A DNA stretch of 9,732 nt from an uncultured bacterium. Lineage in GTDB: Bacteria; Verrucomicrobiota; Kiritimatiellia; RFP12; UBA1067. Shown piece after piece: positions 6,001 through 9,732 of the stretch; position 1 is the first letter of the stretch; every line of letters starts with the position of its first letter. The notes under the pieces are model-generated. The model was not told where the DNA came from and did no database searches. It saw nothing but the letters and a program-made list of their open reading frames with translations. The translations under genes were made by a program, and so were the position numbers. The DNA lies in contig URIT01000127.1 of assembly GCA_900547945.1 (NCBI GenBank), positions 1 to 9,732 of the forward strand, in the 5' to 3' direction.

Positions 6001-6026
6001 GGCACAACTCGTCCGAGGCGTGTGCC
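6001..6026 (+). promoter_or_regulatory. 5' leader stem-loop of the RRM gene
   Basis: GGCACA (6001-6006) pairs with TGTGCC (6021-6026), and inside it CTC (6008-6010) pairs with GAG (6015-6017). The structure falls at or very near the predicted transcript 5' end, where a stem can protect an mRNA or serve as a control element. If transcription starts at 6003, the first two pairs are lost. Confidence 0.4.
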
Positions 6027-6068
6027 GAGGTACGATTCGTTGATAGTGATCAAGAAGGATACAAGAAG

Positions 6069-6383
6069 ATGGATATCTACGTTGGTAACCTCGCTTATGC
6101 GACGACTGACGACGGACTCAAGGCCGCTTTCGCGGCGTATGGCGAAGTTACCTCCGCGCGTGTGGTGACCGATCGCATGACCGGTCGCTCCAAGGGCTTC
6201 GGCTTTGTCGAAATGCCCGACCGCGCCCAGGCTCAGGCGGCGATCGACGCCCTCAACGGCCAGCCGCTCGATGGGCGTCCGGTCCGCGTGAACGAGTCGC
6301 AGCCCAAGCCCCGCACCGAGCGTCGTGGCGGTTTCGGCGGTCCGCGCCGTGATCGCGGCGACCGTGGCGACACCCGCTGGTAA
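6069..6383 (+). CDS. RRM-domain RNA-binding protein
   Basis: This 104-residue protein consists of one RNA recognition motif and a short arginine/glycine-rich tail. RNP2 is IYVGNL (3-8) and RNP1 is KGFGFVEM (42-49); Y4, F44 and F46 are the aromatic residues expected to stack on RNA bases. The tail (about 82-104) carries RRGGFGG and RDRGDRGD repeats typical of RNA-affinity extensions. It resembles the small glycine-rich RRM proteins of cyanobacteria and PVC bacteria, some of them cold-induced, which are thought to bind RNA as chaperones or to influence mRNA localisation. AAGGA at 6055-6059 lies 9 bases before the ATG. It has its own promoter with a structured leader and ends at an intrinsic terminator, so it is probably monocistronic. 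The bound RNAs are unknown. Confidence 0.92.
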   Translation: MDIYVGNLAYATTDDGLKAAFAAYGEVTSARVVTDRMTGRSKGFGFVEMPDRAQAQAAIDALNGQPLDGRPVRVNESQPKPRTERRGGFGGPRRDRGDRGDTRW

Positions 6384-6411
6384 TCGAAGCGCGCAGGCGC
6401 GAACGAAAAGG

Positions 6412-6444
6412 GAAGACCCGACCTTATGGTTGGGTCTTCTTTTT
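6412..6444 (+). terminator. Strong Rho-independent terminator
   Basis: Bases 6412-6423 pair with 6428-6439 in a 12-bp stem with one G-T wobble and a TTAT loop. The run of T interrupted by one C (6437-6444) follows directly. It lies 28 bases past the RRM stop codon. Its T-run ends only 4 bases before the Shine-Dalgarno site of the next gene. Confidence 0.92.
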
Positions 6445-6448
6445 CAAG

Positions 6449-6453
6449 AGGAG
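6449..6453 (+). promoter_or_regulatory. Shine-Dalgarno site fixing the phosphoesterase start
   Basis: AGGAG lies 8 bases before the ATG at 6462. The alternative in-frame ATG at 6426 is inside the terminator loop and would put 12 residues ahead of the twin-arginine signal, so 6462 is preferred. Confidence 0.75.
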
Positions 6454-6461
6454 AAGACGAG

Positions 6462-7889
6462 ATGGAGATTGGCAGACGGACGTTTCTTTCGGGGCTGGGC
6501 GTGTTCGCCGCAGCCGGGGCGATGGGGCCGGCGATGCGCGCGCTTGCGGCGATGGCGGACGACGCGGCGCGTCCGCTTGGCGCCTACTGGGCGCCGCACC
6601 TCGCCGCCGTCGCCGAAAAGGTGCGCGCACGGGCGCGGACGACGGTGGACGGCTTCTGGTTCATCACGGACCTCCACATCTCGGCGAACCGCCGGCAGAG
6701 CGGCAAGGCGCTTGCCGCGCTCACGCCGCTCACGCCCCTGAAGAAGACGTTCTGCGGCGGCGACCTGCCCGAGGCGTTCGCGGCGAAGTTCGAGTCGGAC
6801 AAGGCCGGGGTCGACGTTGCGGTTGATGCCTACCGCCTCTTCTGGCGCGACCCGATCGAGCGCGCCGGCCAGCGCCTCTACACCGCGAAGGGCAACCACG
6901 ACTTCACGATCAAGCACGACGCGGACACGCCTGCGGGCTTCACCTACTCCGCCGAGGCGGCGCGGGCCGTCGTGATGGGCTCAAAGGGCTGCGCGGCGGC
7001 CGTCACGAACGCCGCCGACCCGACGGCGTGCTACTACTATTTCGACAACGCGGCGGCGCGGCTCCGCTACATCGTGGCGGACACGACGGACGCCATCGAC
7101 CCGACGCGGACCTACTGGGCCGTCACCTACGGGATGGGCCCGACGCAGCTCACCTGGCTGGCGGAACAGGCCCTTGCCACGATTCCCGCCGGCTGGAGCG
7201 CCGTCGTCATCCACCACATTCCGCTCACGGGCTGCGTGGGAGACGACGGCGACCGCCGCCGCTTCGCGTCGTTCCGCAGTCTTCTGGAGGCGTACCAGAA
7301 CCGGGGGCGCGCGACGGTGTGCGGCAGGACGTACGACTTCGCGTCCGCCCGGGGGCGCATCCTCCTCGACCTCACGGGCCACCACCACGCGGAGCGCCAG
7401 ACCTTCCAGAGGGGCATCCTCCATGTGACGGAACCCTGCGACGCCGCCTACGGCGACTACATCCTCGGCTCGAAGCCCTGGTGCGGCGACCTGCCGCGCA
7501 AGCAGGGCGGCACGGTGGCCGAGCAGACGTTCGACGCCGTGCAGCTCGACCCCGCGCACGACCTCGTCCACTTCACGCGCGTGGGTGGCGGACAGGACCG
7601 GACGATCCACACGCGGGCGCGCGTCGTCACGGCGGGCGAGACGTGCCGCTTCGCGGCGCCGCTCCTGGAGGGGCCGCTCACCTGGGGCTGCCACGACGGG
7701 GAGCGCATCACGTACACGCCGAACCCGAAGAACAGGTACAACCCCTTCGTCAGCTACTTCAACGACTGCGCGACCATCTCGTCCGACGGCACGCTCGCCG
7801 CGAAGAAGGCGGGCGACGTGATGGTCATCGCGATGGACCGCGACCTCAACAAGGAAATCTTCCCCGTGCGGATCGTACCGCGCGCGTGA
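6462..7889 (+). CDS. Tat-exported calcineurin-like metallophosphoesterase
   Basis: This 475-residue protein opens with a twin-arginine signal: GRRTFLSGLG (4-13), a hydrophobic stretch and a likely cleavage near residues 27-30 (A-L-A-A). The dinuclear-metal phosphoesterase motifs are in order: D70-L-H72, GGD (99-101), GNHD (144-147), the paired histidines H251-H252 in VIHHIP, and GHHH (306-309). This fold hydrolyses phosphomonoesters or diesters; Tat export suggests it is folded with its metals before crossing to the periplasm. Residues about 384-473 look like a bacterial Ig-like (Big_2) domain, with the typical ISSDGTLAAKKAGDVMVIA ending. The real substrate (nucleotide, phospholipid, teichoic-like polymer or protein) cannot be inferred. 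No clear promoter lies between it and the upstream terminator, so expression may come from read-through. The SGNH hydrolase gene follows 60 bases downstream in the same direction. Confidence 0.85.
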   Translation: MEIGRRTFLSGLGVFAAAGAMGPAMRALAAMADDAARPLGAYWAPHLAAVAEKVRARARTTVDGFWFITDLHISANRRQSGKALAALTPLTPLKKTFCGGDLPEAFAAKFESDKAGVDVAVDAYRLFWRDPIERAGQRLYTAKGNHDFTIKHDADTPAGFTYSAEAARAVVMGSKGCAAAVTNAADPTACYYYFDNAAARLRYIVADTTDAIDPTRTYWAVTYGMGPTQLTWLAEQALATIPAGWSAVVIHHIPLTGCVGDDGDRRRFASFRSLLEAYQNRGRATVCGRTYDFASARGRILLDLTGHHHAERQTFQRGILHVTEPCDAAYGDYILGSKPWCGDLPRKQGGTVAEQTFDAVQLDPAHDLVHFTRVGGGQDRTIHTRARVVTAGETCRFAAPLLEGPLTWGCHDGERITYTPNPKNRYNPFVSYFNDCATISSDGTLAAKKAGDVMVIAMDRDLNKEIFPVRIVPRA

Positions 7890-7949
7890 CGGGCCGAGGC
7901 GGGAATCGCGAAATCGTACTGGGCATTCGAAAAGAACAGGAGACAGGCA

Positions 7950-8912
7950 ATGAGGAAGTCCTTGATGTTGTGCGCGCTTGTCGGCGCGTGCGTGTGGATG
8001 GTTGAGGCGAAGACGCTCAAGGTGCTGATGATCGGCAACTCGTTCACCGAGAGCGCGATGCGCGAGACGCCGGCGGTCGCGAAGGCGATGGGGTGCGCGC
8101 TGGACCTCGCGAACCTCTGCATCGGCGGGTGCCCGCTCTCGAAGCACTGGGCCAACGTCGAGAAGGCGGGAGACCCCGACTTCCGCCCCTACGCCGTCCA
8201 GATGAGCTGGACTTCCTGCGACGCGAAGGCGTCCGGCCTCCGCAGGGCGGCGCCGAAGGGCCGCGCGAACATCCCCCAGGCGCTCGCCGCCGAACCGTGG
8301 GACATCGTGACGATCCAGCAGGCGAGCGGGCAGAGCGCGTTCGAGAAGACCTACCAGCCCTATGCGGACAACCTGATCGCCAAGATCCGCGAACTCGCCC
8401 CCCAGGCGGAGATCCGCATCCAGGAGACCTGGAGCTATTCGCCGTATGACGGGCGGCTCGGCGTGTGGAAGTTCACGCCGGACGAGATGTTCGCCCGCCT
8501 GCACGCGGCCTACGGCGCGCTCGCGCGGAAGCACGGCCTCAAGATCATCCCCACCGCCGTCGCGGTGCAGAACTACCGCCGCGACCTGCCCGTCCGGTAC
8601 GCGAAGGTCTACACGAAGCAGGAACTCGCGGCGTTCGCCGAACCGCGGTTGCCCGACTTCTACGGCGACGTCTGCGGCAAGGCGCACTGGGGGAAGGGCT
8701 CTTCGTGGCGGAAGGACGCCGACGAGCGGAAGCTGCGCGTCGACGGCTGCCACCTCAACCCCGCCGGCGAGTATCTGCAGGGGTGCGTGTGGGTGGCGGC
8801 GCTCTTCGGCGTGGATGTGACGGCGTGTCCCTACCGGCCCGACTTCGTGCCCGAGGACCGCGCGGCGCTGATGCGGCGGGCGGCGATGGCGGCGGTGCGG
8901 GCGGAAAAGTAG
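7950..8912 (+). CDS. Secreted DUF4886-type SGNH hydrolase
   Basis: This 320-residue protein has a Sec signal peptide (1-20, ending V-E-A before KTLKVL). The hydrolase core starts with MIGNSFTES (27-35): S31 is the expected nucleophile of block I. IGGCPL (58-63) supplies the oxyanion glycine, the TIQQAS segment (121-126) is characteristic of the DUF4886 (PF16227) branch, and D265-G-C-H268 in the segment DGCHLNPAGEYL gives the catalytic Asp and His. SGNH enzymes remove acyl groups from glycans, lipids or other esters; DUF4886 members are poorly characterised and often occur in polysaccharide-degrading bacteria. The start is set by AGGAG at 7938-7942, 7 bases upstream. The stop codon is 13 bases before the PBP gene, so the two are likely co-transcribed. 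That leaves open de-esterification of wall glycan as well as of dietary or host glycans. Confidence 0.85.
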   Translation: MRKSLMLCALVGACVWMVEAKTLKVLMIGNSFTESAMRETPAVAKAMGCALDLANLCIGGCPLSKHWANVEKAGDPDFRPYAVQMSWTSCDAKASGLRRAAPKGRANIPQALAAEPWDIVTIQQASGQSAFEKTYQPYADNLIAKIRELAPQAEIRIQETWSYSPYDGRLGVWKFTPDEMFARLHAAYGALARKHGLKIIPTAVAVQNYRRDLPVRYAKVYTKQELAAFAEPRLPDFYGDVCGKAHWGKGSSWRKDADERKLRVDGCHLNPAGEYLQGCVWVAALFGVDVTACPYRPDFVPEDRAALMRRAAMAAVRAEK

Positions 8913-8925
8913 GCAGCGTGCGGGG

Positions 8926-9732
8926 ATGAGGCTGCGTCTGCTTGTGCTCGGCGCGCTGGGGGGCGTGGCCATCCTGGTGCTGGCGGTGGCGCATGCGCGC
9001 TGGCTCGAGGTGGGTCCGCAGGACCCGCGCTTCGTGCGCTTCCTGCGGCGGCACGCGCGCCGGGCGAATGCGGAGGCGGTGCTGCCGCCGCACGGCGTGG
9101 CCGTGGACGCACGGGGCGAACGGCTGGATGTCGCGGAGGAGGGGTCCACCTTCCAGCACGTCCTCGACGACCGCGCGCTCGCGGCGAAGGGGCGCCCCGT
9201 GCCGCTGACGCTCGATGCGCGCCTCCAGGCGCGCGCCGAGGCGCTGATGGAGGGGAAGCGGGGGGCGGTCGTGGCGCTGGAGCCGGCGACGGGGCGTTTG
9301 CGCGCGCTCGTCTCGGCGCCCCGGGCGAACTACCTGAACCGGGCGCTCAACGGTCTCTACCCGCCCGGCTCGACGTTCAAGGTGTTCATGGCGGCGGCGG
9401 CGCTCTCGCAGGGACTCGATCCCCTTTTCAACTGCCCGGCCGGAGGGTATCGCAGCGCGCGCGGCACGCCTGCGATCCGCGACGTGGAGGCACAGCAGAT
9501 GGCCCGCAGGGGGAAGGTCTGGAGGGGCTTCGGACGGCTGGACCTCGCCTCGGCGCTTGTCCACTCGTCCAACACCTATTTCGCGCAGCTCGGCGTGGCG
9601 CTGGGGCCGGAACGGTTCGGGCGCGCGGTGGACGCGGCGCGCCTGCGCGATCCCGCCGTCCTGCTCGCCGCCGCGAGCGTGTCGCTGGAATCCGCCGGAG
9701 GGGGCGTGCCGGACGGCCTGCGGGCGCCGGAA
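8926..9732 (+). CDS. Compact penicillin-binding transpeptidase (5' part, runs off the window)
   Basis: The first 269 residues are present; the 3' end lies beyond the window. A single N-terminal membrane anchor (about 4-23) is followed by a short linker and then the transpeptidase core: PLTLDARLQARAEALM (93-108), GAVVALEPATGRLRALVS (113-130), and the active-site motif STFK (149-152) with S149 as nucleophile, preceded by the usual NG.YPPG. The second motif SSN (214-216) follows in HSSNTYFAQLG. The KTG motif should come later. These features place it among class B (FtsI/PBP2-like) D,D-transpeptidases that cross-link peptidoglycan. The segment between anchor and core is only about 70 residues, against roughly 200 in classical class B enzymes, so most of the dimerisation/pedestal domain is missing. 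The ATG at 8926 has a poor ribosome site (GGGG adjacent), suggesting coupling to the SGNH gene 13 bases upstream. Confidence 0.85.
   Translation, partial: MRLRLLVLGALGGVAILVLAVAHARWLEVGPQDPRFVRFLRRHARRANAEAVLPPHGVAVDARGERLDVAEEGSTFQHVLDDRALAAKGRPVPLTLDARLQARAEALMEGKRGAVVALEPATGRLRALVSAPRANYLNRALNGLYPPGSTFKVFMAAAALSQGLDPLFNCPAGGYRSARGTPAIRDVEAQQMARRGKVWRGFGRLDLASALVHSSNTYFAQLGVALGPERFGRAVDAARLRDPAVLLAAASVSLESAGGGVPDGLRAPE

Noticed and set aside
3887..6043. 718-codon open frame on the plus strand
   Set aside because: It lies opposite three minus-strand genes with clear family motifs or good starts. Its protein is a low-complexity mix of Val, Gly, Asp, Glu and Arg, as expected from the complement of GC-rich genes.
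6981..9149. 722-codon open frame on the minus strand
   Set aside because: It is antisense to the phosphoesterase, SGNH hydrolase and PBP genes, is Arg/Ala/Val-rich and has no domain signature.
1..9732. CRISPR array, tRNA, rRNA or insertion sequence
   Set aside because: No regularly spaced repeats, cloverleaf or rRNA-like sequence, or transposase motif was seen on either strand.

Overview
The window is GC-rich bacterial DNA with tightly packed genes. The gene content suggests a member of the PVC group, most likely Kiritimatiellota (Kiritimatiellae). The pointers are a DUF3034-type outer-membrane barrel, an ELM1/DUF1022 protein, a Tat-exported phosphoesterase with an Ig-like tail, a DUF4886 SGNH hydrolase and a cytosolic GH20. 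This placement comes from recalled family distribution, not from a marker gene, so it is tentative. No rRNA, tRNA, CRISPR array, transposase or phage gene was seen.

Layout. Bases 1-235 hold a GC-rich hairpin, a near-consensus sigma70 promoter with an inverted repeat in its spacer, and a possible leaderless 37-codon reading frame. They lead into a GH20 glycosidase (236-1612, +). Converging on it is a DUF3034-like barrel gene (about 2488-1661, -) that has lost its signal peptide. A 364-base gap (2489-2852) carries hairpins, a 14-base tandem direct repeat and a short palindrome. Next is a three-gene minus-strand operon, read from 5935 down to 2853: an NrnA-type DHH/DHHA1 phosphoesterase, an unrecognised 324-residue protein and an ELM1-family protein. 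A divergent promoter region (5936-6068) separates this operon from a plus-strand RRM RNA-binding protein gene (6069-6383), which ends in a strong intrinsic terminator. Immediately after the terminator come a Tat-exported calcineurin-like phosphoesterase (6462-7889), a secreted SGNH hydrolase (7950-8912) and the first 269 codons of a compact penicillin-binding transpeptidase (8926 to the window end).

How the genes fit together. The NrnA homologue and the RRM protein share a divergent control region and both act in RNA metabolism (nanoRNA turnover and RNA binding). The right-hand block encodes exported or membrane-anchored proteins, and the SGNH hydrolase and PBP are separated by only 13 nt, so they are probably co-expressed; a cell-envelope role is an inference. 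The GH20 enzyme would release terminal amino sugars in the cytoplasm. The points most worth following up are the unknown 324-residue operon protein, the signal-less barrel, two intergenic hairpins with matching sequence and a compensatory base change, and a terminator whose T-run lies almost against the next gene's ribosome binding site.
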